NCBI RefSeq assembly: GCF_027580225.2
Contig: NC_073343.2
Location: 1,674,001-1,738,000, forward strand
Direction of reading: 5' to 3'
Origin: Misgurnus anguillicaudatus
Taxonomy: Eukaryota > Chordata > Actinopteri > Cypriniformes > Cobitidae
DNA: 64,000 nt
The first letter of the stretch is position 1, and the number at the start of each line of letters is the position of its first letter. The notes beneath the pieces were generated by a model. It was not told the origin of the DNA, ran no database searches, and saw only the letters and a list, made by a program, of their open reading frames with translations. Below, one piece after another: positions 1 to 11,700 of the stretch. The position numbers and the translations under genes are program-made.

Positions 1-760
1 AGTCATCTATCCAACTGCATGCCAAACAAACAGCTGAGAAAAAAAGATGAAGACGCTTACTTTGTTCCTATACTTTTATTGACAGTCAAGGCAGTGTGAA
101 ATATACGTATTTTGTAGTGTTAACAAGTGTAACAACTCCCTGCGGACCAGTTTGCTTAGTAAACTGAGCTAAACACGTACATGTTGTACTGCATATTAAG
201 CATAATCGGTGCTTATTATTGATGACATCAATCATCATAGCCATTCAATACTTCACAGTCAATTCTTCACTTACCCCAGTAACAAAACATTTACTATTTT
301 TATAAAAAGCACACAGCAAATATTACTGACATTACATTAAGTAGTGTGCATTACAGTTTAAGCTTGTATGCTTGATCTATGAAAGTCATATTGCATCCAC
401 GATTACCCATTGATATAGCCAGACCTATCAGTTAACACAAATACTGTTCAACGTAACATTAAATCAATAACCTAATAAAGCTGAACATAAACAGAAACGC
501 AGCTAAAAGAGATACCTAAATTGTGCTTTAGTAAAATTGCTTTCATTACAGAACCGTTCAAACCTTATTGTTATTCCCTACATTAATAGTAATGGAGATT
601 TTGGAGCCACTACTTGTTAATAATATGTACATTATTAAAAAAACAATACCTGCTTATGTTTAGAATTATTAAATGGGCTGTAATAGGTTATCCAGTGCAA
701 TAATAAGTGTTAGGATACAGACTTCACCTCAGTGTGGGACTCTGCCCCCTGTGTGTACGA
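1..760. other. AT-rich flank downstream of the MACF1-like exon (3'UTR or intron)
   Basis: No second coding exon was recognised here. On the minus strand an AATAAA signal lies at about 75-80. This would give a 3'UTR of roughly 690 bases if the large exon to the right is read through to its stop. If that exon instead splices out at 886, this stretch is intron. The two cases cannot be separated from sequence alone. Confidence 0.4.
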
Positions 761-3484
761 TTAAGACACCTCTTCCAGCCCAGCTCTCTCCTGTACAACA
801 ATAGCAGCCAACTCTCCAGGCTGGCAGGAAATTTGCTGAGCTTGGTTGCCATGGAGCAGTGTGTCTGCATCCGATTGGTCCTCACCGAATAGCTCCTGCA
901 GCACCCCCTGCTCAAGCTCCTCCCAGTAGTCCCATGCGGACTTGGACGAGTTTGGCTCGTGTTCAGAATCGGTTAGGTCTGAATCCCAATCACTGTCTCC
1001 TCCCACCGCAGAGCCTTGAACAAACTCGGCCTTAGAGCCACTGTCCTCTGATTCGGAATTATTTGAGTCACCATATACTGCGTGACCCTCTGTAACCAAC
1101 AGGTGGCAATCTGGAGCAGCCAGGTAAACAAAACTATCTGTAGACAGGAAGTCACATTCATCGGGGTACAGGCAGGGTTTGATAAAGGATATGGGTGGTG
1201 ATGGCCCTTCCACTGCGGTTTTGGTCACATTTCCCTGTGTGGTTGGAGGTGGCACCGACACGGCCAGGTAGACGAAACTGTCCGTCGCAACAAATGAATC
1301 GGTGTCAGTTTTGCTTAACACATTTTGTTTCACTTCATGCTTGGAGGGGGACAGGGGTAAAGGCACATCAGTCTTCGATGTGTTCACAGTGTTATGAATC
1401 TGTTGGGTTAGAGTTCCTTTGTCCACAGGCCTCAAGCGTTTTTTTATTTCTGTAGCTTTGGTTGTAATCTCGTTACAAAACGCTTGTCTTCTGCACTCTA
1501 TGCTATTAGATCTAAGTCCAGAGGGTTGTTTTTTGTCCAGCGGCATTACTTTCTTTAGTTTGGGGATTGGTAGATGAATTTGAATCTTTCTGTCATCGTC
1601 TGTCATCTCGTCCCCTTGGGTAAGAGATGAGGTGCTTCCTATACCTAGATCTGACATTGGTCTGTCACTGTCGAAAGTGATGTCCTCTCTGCTGGTGTGA
1701 CTGGGATTTGACATGTAGATACCACTTGAGTCCGAGTCCAGGGTGAGGGCGGAGTCTGGTGACTCACTATAGCTGTATTTGTTTCCAATTTGAGCATCAA
1801 TGGAGGCAAGATCCAAGGTGGTTGGTATTTTACTACGAACAAGTGGCTGTGTCTCAACAACATTTATTTTAGTTTCACACGTTTTGAAATTGTAGTGAAA
1901 TTCTGGTTCTTCGTCATCTTGGCTTTCCATGACCTCTCTGTTCATTCTCTCAATCTCCAAGAGGTCTTCAGCATCCAATTCTGAACTCGTTGCCGACGGA
2001 GCTTGTGAGCCACCAAACCCTGATGGGGGATGTAAAAGAGGCCAGCGCCTTAGAGAGCCAATATTTTGTGGATCTGATTCATTCAAAGTCTCATCCCAGA
2101 TTGAGTTAACCATCTCCAACACAGCTTCCCAGTTCTCTTCCTCACATTCATGAGTGGTACTTTCATCAATGTCTGGCTCAGCACGCTCCTCTATTACTAG
2201 CATTTTGCTACTTCCTTCTAAAGCATCCTCCATCACATTTTCATTTCGGGATGGTTGTGTACTACACACTTCTCGGTCTCGCAACATCTTCCAGTCCTGT
2301 AGAGAGCAGTCCTTTAAGTCTCTGGTTAATGTTGATCTACCCAGCTGTCCATCCACATTTCCATGGTGCTCAGAGAATGGTGAAAGGCGAGGAATAGTCT
2401 TTTTGTCAGAGACACTTCGAAATAGCAGAGAGGGCAATGGAGGGAGAATTGGAAGATTGTGAACTGCACCACCTTGTCTTACCGTCCGCCTCCTACCGAT
2501 CAGCCGACGCGGCCAGGTGGACTCCATGGAAGAAGGGGAGATGGCAGGTCTTTTTGTTGTCTGGGAGCGCAGAAGGGGAGTAGTGTCATTTTCAGGTTCT
2601 GGGGTGGTGGATGGCTGTTCTCTCTCAGGTTCAATACTCTTGGGTTTAAAAGTCAGAAACAAATTATCTTTTGCCGTGTACCCATCATTCCTCATACAAT
2701 GGCTATTCCCTATATGATCTTGGTCATCTTGGCCACACATTAGGGCACTGACTGATAGTTCTGACAGAGGTGGTCTTGGTGAAGAGGGTTGGGTGGGTAA
2801 GGACTGTCTATGGAACTGCTGGTGGTAGGGCAACGGAGAGGGCGAGAAGAATACAGAAGGCGTGTGTGTGCCAGTAGAGAAAGGGGAACCAGAGAAGGGT
2901 GAGATCTGTGGAGAGGTGATACTGTTAGGAAAAAAGGCAACGCCTGGATTCAAATAGTTCCGTTCATTTGTGGAGAGCTCCAATGGTTCTGGGAGCTTTG
3001 GTGGAGACAGAACCTTCCACGAGTGTCGGCAGAGAGTGTCCTTCTTGGCGCTGTCCTGGAGATGATGTCGTTTGTTCATAGATCCACTTGGAGCTGAACT
3101 GCAGGACACGCTGGGGGACGCCGACCTCACAAACCCTCCTGGCGACCTGCTCATCATTTCATCATTTGCCAGTTTTAAGGAGTCAAAAATGAACCTCTCA
3201 TCCAGTTTCCTGCCACTGCTGATTAATACAGAAGGCCTTGCTTCAAACATGTCTCCACCTGCTCCCAGGGAACCGTTACTGGGGAAGTCAGTTTCACGAC
3301 CCCTCCTTGAACCCAGGGTGCTGTGAGCAGAACTGTGGTCGATCTGTTCATTGATGCACATTGTGTCATAGATAGAGCGTTGAGGAATGTACCCATCTTC
3401 ATTGTAACCCTCTCGATCATCTACTTTTTTCGAGCAACAAGGGCTTTGCTGTAAACAGCCCGGACGACTTAATGGCTTTCCCAT
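761..3484 (-). CDS. macf1: Large alternative first coding exon, MACF1-like, N-myristoylation candidate
   Basis: A single open frame of 907 codons plus stop from the ATG at 3484, which has A at -3 and G at +4. The frame stays open six codons further upstream but only from a TTG. The N-terminus MGKPLSRPGC fits the myristoylation rule (Gly2, Ser6) with cysteines nearby. The first ~50 residues, including PQRSIYDTM and INEQID, resemble from memory the unique start of MACF1 isoforms that lack the actin-binding domain. The remainder is Ser/Pro/acidic, apparently disordered, with TDSFV repeated (about residues 723-732 and 780) and an aromatic-acidic tail WDYWEELEQG. MACF1 is a spectraplakin linking microtubules and actin. 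A good donor (GTGAGG) follows base 886 in phase 1, so the exon may end there and join spectrin-repeat exons left of the window. Otherwise it runs to the stop at 761. Gene identity is recalled, not searched. Confidence 0.55.
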   Translation of the reverse strand: MGKPLSRPGCLQQSPCCSKKVDDREGYNEDGYIPQRSIYDTMCINEQIDHSSAHSTLGSRRGRETDFPSNGSLGAGGDMFEARPSVLISSGRKLDERFIFDSLKLANDEMMSRSPGGFVRSASPSVSCSSAPSGSMNKRHHLQDSAKKDTLCRHSWKVLSPPKLPEPLELSTNERNYLNPGVAFFPNSITSPQISPFSGSPFSTGTHTPSVFFSPSPLPYHQQFHRQSLPTQPSSPRPPLSELSVSALMCGQDDQDHIGNSHCMRNDGYTAKDNLFLTFKPKSIEPEREQPSTTPEPENDTTPLLRSQTTKRPAISPSSMESTWPRRLIGRRRTVRQGGAVHNLPILPPLPSLLFRSVSDKKTIPRLSPFSEHHGNVDGQLGRSTLTRDLKDCSLQDWKMLRDREVCSTQPSRNENVMEDALEGSSKMLVIEERAEPDIDESTTHECEEENWEAVLEMVNSIWDETLNESDPQNIGSLRRWPLLHPPSGFGGSQAPSATSSELDAEDLLEIERMNREVMESQDDEEPEFHYNFKTCETKINVVETQPLVRSKIPTTLDLASIDAQIGNKYSYSESPDSALTLDSDSSGIYMSNPSHTSREDITFDSDRPMSDLGIGSTSSLTQGDEMTDDDRKIQIHLPIPKLKKVMPLDKKQPSGLRSNSIECRRQAFCNEITTKATEIKKRLRPVDKGTLTQQIHNTVNTSKTDVPLPLSPSKHEVKQNVLSKTDTDSFVATDSFVYLAVSVPPPTTQGNVTKTAVEGPSPPISFIKPCLYPDECDFLSTDSFVYLAAPDCHLLVTEGHAVYGDSNNSESEDSGSKAEFVQGSAVGGDSDWDSDLTDSEHEPNSSKSAWDYWEELEQGVLQELFGEDQSDADTLLHGNQAQQISCQPGELAAIVVQERAGLEEVS

Positions 3485-4420
3485 TATGTCACCTTTTGAC
3501 AATGGCTCTTAAAAGATCTCCAATACAATCCTCCAAAAGTCTGTAGTGTAACGTTGACAGAGCATGTGTACCAGGTCCTTTTAGTAGTTAGTTATACTTC
3601 TGATGGTGGTGGTTAGCTGTTAGATTTAAGAAATGCCTGCAGTATCTCCACCAGAAAACTGAAGAAAAACAACAGTACAGGAAGCAACTTTGTGAGTCAT
3701 CAAGCATATAAACAGCACTTTTCCTTTCATAAACTGTAAGCTGTATTTATTTCTCTCTTCAATTCGGTCTGCCACCAGCTGCTCCGATCCAAAATTAGAG
3801 CTCTTTTGCCCCAGAGTCAAGATCTTATACTGTAAATATCAAGGGCATAAGAGCAAAAACTCACATTTCAGCTTCACACAAGCACAACGTTACACTTCTC
3901 CGTGGTCTCTTTGCATTGCTTCTTCGTGTTGGTAAGAATCAACGCAACTTTAGCAATCAAAGCATCGCATGCATAACAGATGGACGTCCTGGTCCCTAGT
4001 GCTCAGCTGGTCCAGGTGTGAAAGCTGTTCAGGAATCCAAGCATGCAGTCCGTATTCCGGCATTATCTTTCAGCTCCGTCTTGTCCTTAGTCACACAGAA
4101 ACACTGTTGGTTTGATAAATAGGCTCTTATTTCAGCACCACCGGCAGCTCTCTCTCTCTCTTTTTCTCCCTCCTCTTATAGCTCCCTCCCCTGAGTTTTA
4201 ACGCTGCTTCAGGGCTTTAGCACTTATCTGGAGCTTAGGACTTTTTTGCCTCCCTCATTTCATTTCCTTTCAGTCATTTCATCTCAATTTGATTTGACCT
4301 CTAATAAGACGGCTTCGATTTTCATCAGACCTTATCTTCTTGTCCTATCGGTTTATAAAACCCTCGTTTTAATGAAAGTAGCAGCGCAAGGCCAAAAACA
4401 AGCTTTTTGTTTTTGATTTT
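3485..4420 (-). promoter_or_regulatory. 5'UTR and putative promoter of the MACF1-like transcript
   Basis: No coding exon was found directly upstream of the ATG at 3484. A CT-rich tract lies at about 4147-4200. TTTATAAA at 4351-4358 reads as TATAAA on either strand and could be a TATA box for minus-strand transcription. The transcription start is not determined, and the promoter assignment is an inference from position. Confidence 0.25.
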
Positions 4421-5702
4421 AGCCTAGTATGTAATTGTCCAGACCAGTTTTGTACGGCCAGATTGTGTCTTTGTTGTACTTCTCTCTCTCCCACACACTC
4501 TCGAACCCTCTAAAATCACACCTCATCTGCCTGAAGCACTCCCACACACTTTTTTCAACAGCTAACATGAACGTGATCTGTCCCTGAGATTTGCACGACC
4601 AAATGTACGTTTACAAAAAAGGAAGTGCAGAAATCGGATGAGTGTCATTAAACACCTATCGATACAAATAGTTTTTAACGGCCTCTTACAAGATTCGAGA
4701 CTTCAATTCGAGAGTTACAAGATAAATGAACGGTCCTGATGTGGGACGTTCGGTTATATGCAACAATTCCAGATCTATAGGCTGATGCATGGATACAAGT
4801 GCTTTTCATATCTGAATTACATGATACTCAACAGCAGCAGCACATTCAGAATCCAGTGTGAAGCACAAGCAACGGCTCTCGTCTCTGTTACCATGGTAGC
4901 GAATGACAATTGGCTTTACATCGTAGGCTGGCGCTGGATCTATCTGTGCAAATATCAGCATAATCGTGGCAAAACATTGCTGATTTGAGTCACCATCGTT
5001 GCCTTGTCAAGGTCCCGTCACTTGGACTAACAAAGCAGGACTGCCCTCTATTGACCGAGATGTGACACTTGCATTAATGCATCTTTTACCGAAACGTCAC
5101 TACAAGAATGATTTTATATAATCATCTGATAACACAGGGGCTGTTATTTACTATGTAGCTCTGCGAGAACATTATCAATGTTTCTGACAGTGTTCACACG
5201 GAGGTCAGCAAGTTGCTGTAGTGTTGTTTGTTAGTGGGCGTTTCATCTCGACTACTGAAGCTGCTCATAACAGAGACTTAAACGTTTGCAATCACACAAA
5301 ACACACAAGGAAGCAACATTGACAAATCTTATAGAAGGAAATCAGTCGTACGTCTGTGAATTGATATATATTTTCAAAGGTTATCAACAATCATGACATG
5401 ATGTATGTTTGGACATAAAAAGCTTTCGCTATATAATACTAAATACTGTGAAACAAATGTCTACAATGACAAATTATTAAAATTCAGACAAAGTCCCTCA
5501 TTGTTTACCTGTCCGTAATATTCACGACAGAAAATAAATGACTTGAGGAATGTCCGATAAGTGTGAAAACATGGGGAAAATTAAAGTACATAACGTCTCA
5601 TGATTGATTGGTTATTTGTTTTTTTAACTTGGCTCCTTTTAAGTTAAAAAACACCCATTTAGTCTTTTCTATGGTGTCTTTTATCAGTTCAGTTTCAGGT
5701 TC
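4421..5702. other. Intergenic region between the MACF1-like exon and the ZMYM 3' end
   Basis: No exon, RNA gene or clear foldback element was recognised. The right part should contain the 3'UTR of the ZMYM gene. I did not find a convincing AATAAA on the minus strand close to the stop at 5703. Confidence 0.4.
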
Positions 5703-8700
5703 TCATTGAGAGCTCTCGTCTGATGAGTCTGGGTATTTTTGCTGCTTAGTGTCCATGTGAACGTCCCGTACAACTATGATGCGTGTGAGCATGCTTTCCA
5801 TCATGGAAGTATCCAGTGGCTGAGCCGAATACCAAACAGGGCTGCCGGGATGGCAGGAGCTCTCGGGCTGCAGGTAGAAGAGATCTGGACGCTCCCTTAC
5901 AGAGATTAAGCTGTGGATACAACAGAGAACGATCAAACGTACAGCGCCAATGTTCAGACCAAATAAGACTCCCAGATTGGCTAATTGGTTAGTCTAATGC
6001 ATTGGCCTTACCATTTCGAGAGATAGAACTGGTAGAGTCTAACAGGACAGCGTAAAGGGTTCTCCGAGTTCTCGGGCATCTCAACAAATTCCTCGTCCAC
6101 CACCTCCTCCTCTTTTTTTCTTTTACCGGCCCCTGAATGTTCAATTGACACAGATCAAGAAATATCATGTGCATGGATCTCATAAGACTGTACAGTTTGT
6201 CAGATTCTTACAAAATGTGGCTGCCTTACCTTTTTTATCTGTGGTTTCCTCTTTGATAGGTAGTTTGAATTTAAGATAAGAGCTTGTGCCGGTTTTTGTG
6301 GTCTTCGTGCATTGGGTGACATTGGCAAATGTGAGTCGTCGATGCTGTTCGACCGTTTTGAGGTTTAGCATTTTGGTTACGAAAAACAGCAGGGTGTTGA
6401 GCAGAACAATAGGAGATAGGGCTCCCAATTGCTTACATTCCCAAAGGTACTCCTCCTCAACCCGCGAGTTCATGTATCCTGAGGAAACAAAAGAGCAGAT
6501 GTCCCAACCACATTAAAGGCATATTTGGGTGATTCTCACGAAACCATTGAAATTATTTTAGCTTTAAAATGTGTAATATAGTAACATTAAAAAGCATCAG
6601 AATTAACACAATACTATGTTCTACCTTGCACAATGTGTGATTTCAACATAAGAACATTTATAATTGTAAATTTTATCTCATTTTCTGCTAAATTCTCATT
6701 ACCGCAATGTGTGCGGCTGTGTTTGAACATGCGTTATGTTGTAATTTAATCAAATTAACACAAAAATATTAAGAAAAATAAATAAATGGATGTTTTCCTA
6801 GACTACTTTAGATGACAGAAAATATATTTACTGAATATTCATGTATAATAATAATGAAGAAAAATTAGGAAAATGATGTGTCCATGCCTAATGTTCTCAT
6901 CCTCCGCAACACTTTTTGAGAACAGTTTAAGCACACATACAGAATTTTAATAAAGTTTGATTTTGAGTGACCAAGCACATGGACCAGTTACTTCAAGATG
7001 GCTACCAGGTAAGATCATTTTTTTCCAGTTAATTTGAAATATTGTCTTGTCAGAATGCTTACACGACATTTTGATTATCATTACCGCAACAGATGCTTAT
7101 TAAATGTTAATTTAATTAATAGAAGCATAATACTTTGATTTTAAATGAATGTGCAGAATCTCCAAATTATGTTCTTTCAGGTTTGTCATGTCATTTTGAA
7201 AATATGTCAGTGTTGATGTTTTCTGACTGTTGCGGTAATGAGATTTTTTAGGACTATTTTTTTAAATTATGTTACAAAAAGTGTTAAATGATAAGTAAAA
7301 GTTTTTAAATTAATGTTCCCATTTACTTCAGACTTTGTTTTTCAATGTCTGGTGGGAAAAAATGTAAATTTAAGCAATTTTTACATTTTCATGCTTGACA
7401 TTTTTAAAACCAAGTTTTCGTGAGAATCACCCATTTATAAAAAAAAATTCCATTCAGTTCAATTCAATTAATTGAATTGCTCGTACATGCTCGTTAATCG
7501 ATCCTTAACCGTTAACCAATTTAATTGAATAATAATCAATTTAATTATATTTTTATTTAACTCTTAAAAACATGTTCTTACATAAAAAATAACCATGGAT
7601 CAAACCTAAGATCAAAAATCACTGCTTCTCACTTCTCGCTATACGCTTTTGAAAAAGAGCAGTTTGCCATCACATCTCATTTAAAGAAAGAAAATCCCAG
7701 AGCTTTAAAAAGCACAAAGGTTCCTATATCTCAATTGTTACAGCATTACATTAGCACTGCAAAAAGTGGTTGGTTTGATCCTCAGGGAATGCATATAGTG
7801 ATAAAATGTATAGCTTATATGCACTGCAAGTTGCTTCAGATTAAAGCATCTGCCAAATGCATAAATATAGATATACAGTAAATGACTGAACTATCCCTCA
7901 AGTGATCTGATAAACAGTGTGTTTGAATGCCAATAATGTGTAAATTACTATTCGAGTGGGTGTTAAAAAGACAACATAAGAGGTGATGTTAAAAATACCA
8001 CTTACCCCCAGGTGGCAGCGTATTGGCCCAGTCTCTCAGCAGTTTGGTGATCTCGCTGATAAACTCGCTATAGAGCGAATCGGTGAAGATATTCTCAAGA
8101 CGCCCATTTTCAAGCAGACACTAAATGAGTTATATGAAAATACAGACATTTATTGATACAAAAACATACAAAAAAGTTCTAATATCTTCTTATAAGTATG
8201 AGCTAATGCATCCTTTTGGACAAGTGCAGTTTGGGTGTGCATACACCTACATATGCTCTTTGGCACTTATTATTATTATACATATCAAATATATTAAATA
8301 TATAATTAAATATTAAATATAAATAAATATTTTTGCTTCAAATCTGCTTAATCCCAGCTTAAGGCCATTCAGAAATACAGCTTTGTTGGTATTATCCATT
8401 AAAAATTGCTCATTTACAAGAAACCATGTGTTTTGCATCGGAGCTCTTCAAATCCAATTCGCATTGTACTGCATGAACACTCGTTTTATATACTAACAGA
8501 TTTAACTTAATGTATTTACAAAATATCAAACCTGCTGAATGCCCAGGCAAAGGTAGTAGATGCTATCAGGTTTATAAACCTCGCCGTTTGGCCTCCGGGC
8601 TTCCTTGATGAAACGGCACAGACCGTAATTGAGTTCAGCAAAACTGCACTGCAACACATCCTGCTTCATAACCATGCGGCCTGCTGAAGAAGACACAGCG

Positions 8701-11700
8701 GGAAGTTAAAAAGTTGTTAAACACACCCCGGGCGAGCGCAATGTCACGCAGCAGCTGGCGAGAGCGACCTTTACTGATGACACATTTATTCTCACAGTGT
8801 GTGAGTCACGAGGCAGACATGACAGAGGTACGCTTTCTGGTTCCGAATGTAAACTTACAGGACTGTTGGTCCTCTTCGTCGGCCGTCCGTTCAGTTCTTT
8901 TCTTCACCCAACAGGACCAGGCCGCAACTCCGTATGCTTGGTTAAGCTTTGAGCTGGTGGTACTAAGCCAAACACCACCCGAAGCATCTGGTCCAGATCG
9001 CTTACGGCCCTAAAAGCACACAAAAATAGAGTTTTTATTACCGTATTTTCCGGACAATAAGTCACACTTTTTTCATAGTTTGGCTGGTCCTGCGACTTGT
9101 AGTCAGGTGCGACTTATATTTCAAAATTTATTCATACTGACTAACATAAACCAAAAGAAAACATTACTGTCTACAGCCACGAGAGGGCGCTATATGTTGC
9201 TCCTGTAGCCTACCCCTGCAAAAAACTAAACTAAAACATTAACTTACAGACAATAGAGAAAGACTTAAACAAAATGCCACCCAAAGGAATAATAATTTTC
9301 TAAATAAATGCAACGTATAGTCCAATGCGACTTATATATGTTTTTTCCCCTTTATGACGCATTATTGACTGATGCGACTTATACTACGGAGCGACTTATA
9401 GTCCGGAAAATACGGTGTTTTAGACGGTTTTAGCAGCAACAACATAAACAAATGGCTTTTGTAGCGGACTAAGCGCAACTTTCGGCCTTTATACAGCCTT
9501 TTACAGTTTATTTCTGATAACAATGACCTTAAGTTACGTTCATTCATATATGATAACTAACACGTATCAACTAGTACACTGAGATAATGTTACTGTGTAA
9601 AATTTATGTATGCAATATCTGCTACAGGTCCTTGACTGGCTACCAAACCTCTCTGCACAATTGTGAAAATAAAATGTTTCGGTTTGCTAAAGACGAGGTG
9701 GGCATCTTTAGCTTCTGAGATCATTTAAGCCATTAGCCAGACCGATAAATACAGGCGTTAAGTTCACTTCGGTTCAGGCGCATAACCGCGATAACTAGGG
9801 CTGCAACGATTAATCGTGCAAATGTGCGTTTTCTCAATCAATGAATTTTAATAAATTACAGTGAAATCCCGGCACATCCCAAAGACAGGAGGCGCTTTCG
9901 TGCAGAAACTCCCTTTGTGCCTCAGAAGAAGTAGCATTACAAACGCTATTCCAGGAAATAGGAATATTTATATAGCTGTTCTTCAAATTGTTTCAGGTAT
10001 TTTCATGATAATAAAGAATATTTTGAATGATTTTGTTTAACAAGTGTTGCTTTTTTAAATGCACGTTTTAAACGACTCCGACACATAATGATTTTAGATT
10101 GATAAGGACTTCCTACTGACCAAAACACGGTAGTACACCCACAAGCTGTGCATGAAACACAGAATCGATTCAAAATCGATTCTGAATCGATTTCAGAGGC
10201 ATTTTTAATGGGACACATGATTAATCGTTGCAGCCCTAGCGATAATGCGCATGTCTGAGGAAACCGTCTATACTTAAGTAAGAACAAGGATATCCAAAAA
10301 AGATGCACGATAGTTTTGAAAATACAACATTATAAACTAAATCAACATATTCGCAATCAACATACAATAAGGTAAATGTGTAAACTACAAAAATTTTAAC
10401 CACAACATATTGTGCATATCTTTCATCTTCTCATTTATTTAATAAGGAAATACAAAAGCAATATTGTAAACACTGTTTAAAAGAAAACAAGCTTGAGATG
10501 ATTCACCACCAATGAAAATAACCAAAAAAATAAGATTCAGGTCATCTGAACTTAAAAACTTAACACACAGACAGCGATGTATGTATTAAGAAGTATTAAT
10601 ATAAATAAATAATAAAAATAAAGGCTTGTTAAATCAAACTCTCACTAGGTCTTATAAAATAAAATAAAAATAGTAAGTTAAAGGAACAGTATGTAAGAAA
10701 TGTATATCAACTAATCATAAAATGGCCCTGATATGTCACTAGACATTAAGAAATCATGTTCATTTCAAATACTTATATCACTGACAACAGTGGTCTGGCC
10801 AGGATATTGACATTTAAAAAGTGGAGTTGCAGCCCTCAACTGATGCTTATGTTGTCATTTTGTGTATTGGCCACCAGTTGTGAGATTGCAGTACCAGTTT
10901 TAGCCACAATCCTACATACTGTTCCTTTAAAGATGCAATTTGTATTATCTGCGCCGCTAGATGGCGCCAGATCAAATCAATAACAATGACGTTGTTTAAT
11001 GACACTTTGAAGCAGCGTGGAATTATGGGATTTGTAGTCTTTAACTCAACCGCTGATGGCCATCAATCAGACGCGAACGAGAAATCACGTTGACGGATAA
11101 GGTCATCAAGTCTTATAAATGTTGCATTTGATGACATCGTTTATTATATTATGTAAGTTTATATGTGATGTTCAAAACGAAATTGTTAAGTCATAGATGT
11201 TATTAGTCCAAATTTGATGTTTTCAACTTACAATCTACAATGATTTTTCACATAATGTATTGACAGTACAAATCTTATTGTGAAGTGTCTTAAAATGACC
11301 ATTTATATTGCTGTACAATACCTCTTGATGTGCATAGTGTCCACGGGAAGAGGCGCTGATTACAATCTACACACTAATGTTGTGATCAATGTAATAGCAT
11401 ATGTTTTTGAAGGGTTACGAATCAAAACAACTTACCCATCGCGTAAAACACAAGCAGGATCAGAATCTCTGTCTAGTTAAATGTTGTCGCGAAGCTCTCT
11501 CTATCCAGATAATACAACACCAAATTGATTCTGATTCTTTCTCTCGTTTTGTTCCAAACTCTTCTTGGGTCGTTTGGTTGATCTGTACGCTTACGGGAGC
11601 TGTCGCTGGCTGACACAACCAGCGGCAGACGGTAAAGAGTAATCCATAAGTCCATAAGCAAGCGCGTAGCCGACAGGCGCTAATGCATAGTTCCGCATTT

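Larger units (their letters stand above)
5703..9009 (-). other. zmym4: ZMYM exons encoding the C-terminal DUF3504 region
   Basis: Exons 23-28 encode about residues 1108-1438. Diagnostic segments include [79 protein letters not shown] and MLTRII. In the family this is a tyrosine-recombinase-derived (Crypton-related) domain without known catalytic function. The C-terminus is acidic/Ser-rich. The exon 24 acceptor could also be three bases further in, which is neutral to frame. Confidence 0.85.

Noticed and set aside
3485..3502. Extending the MACF1-like frame six codons upstream
   Set aside because: The upstream start would be TTG. The ATG at 3484 has a good context and puts Gly at position 2 for myristoylation.
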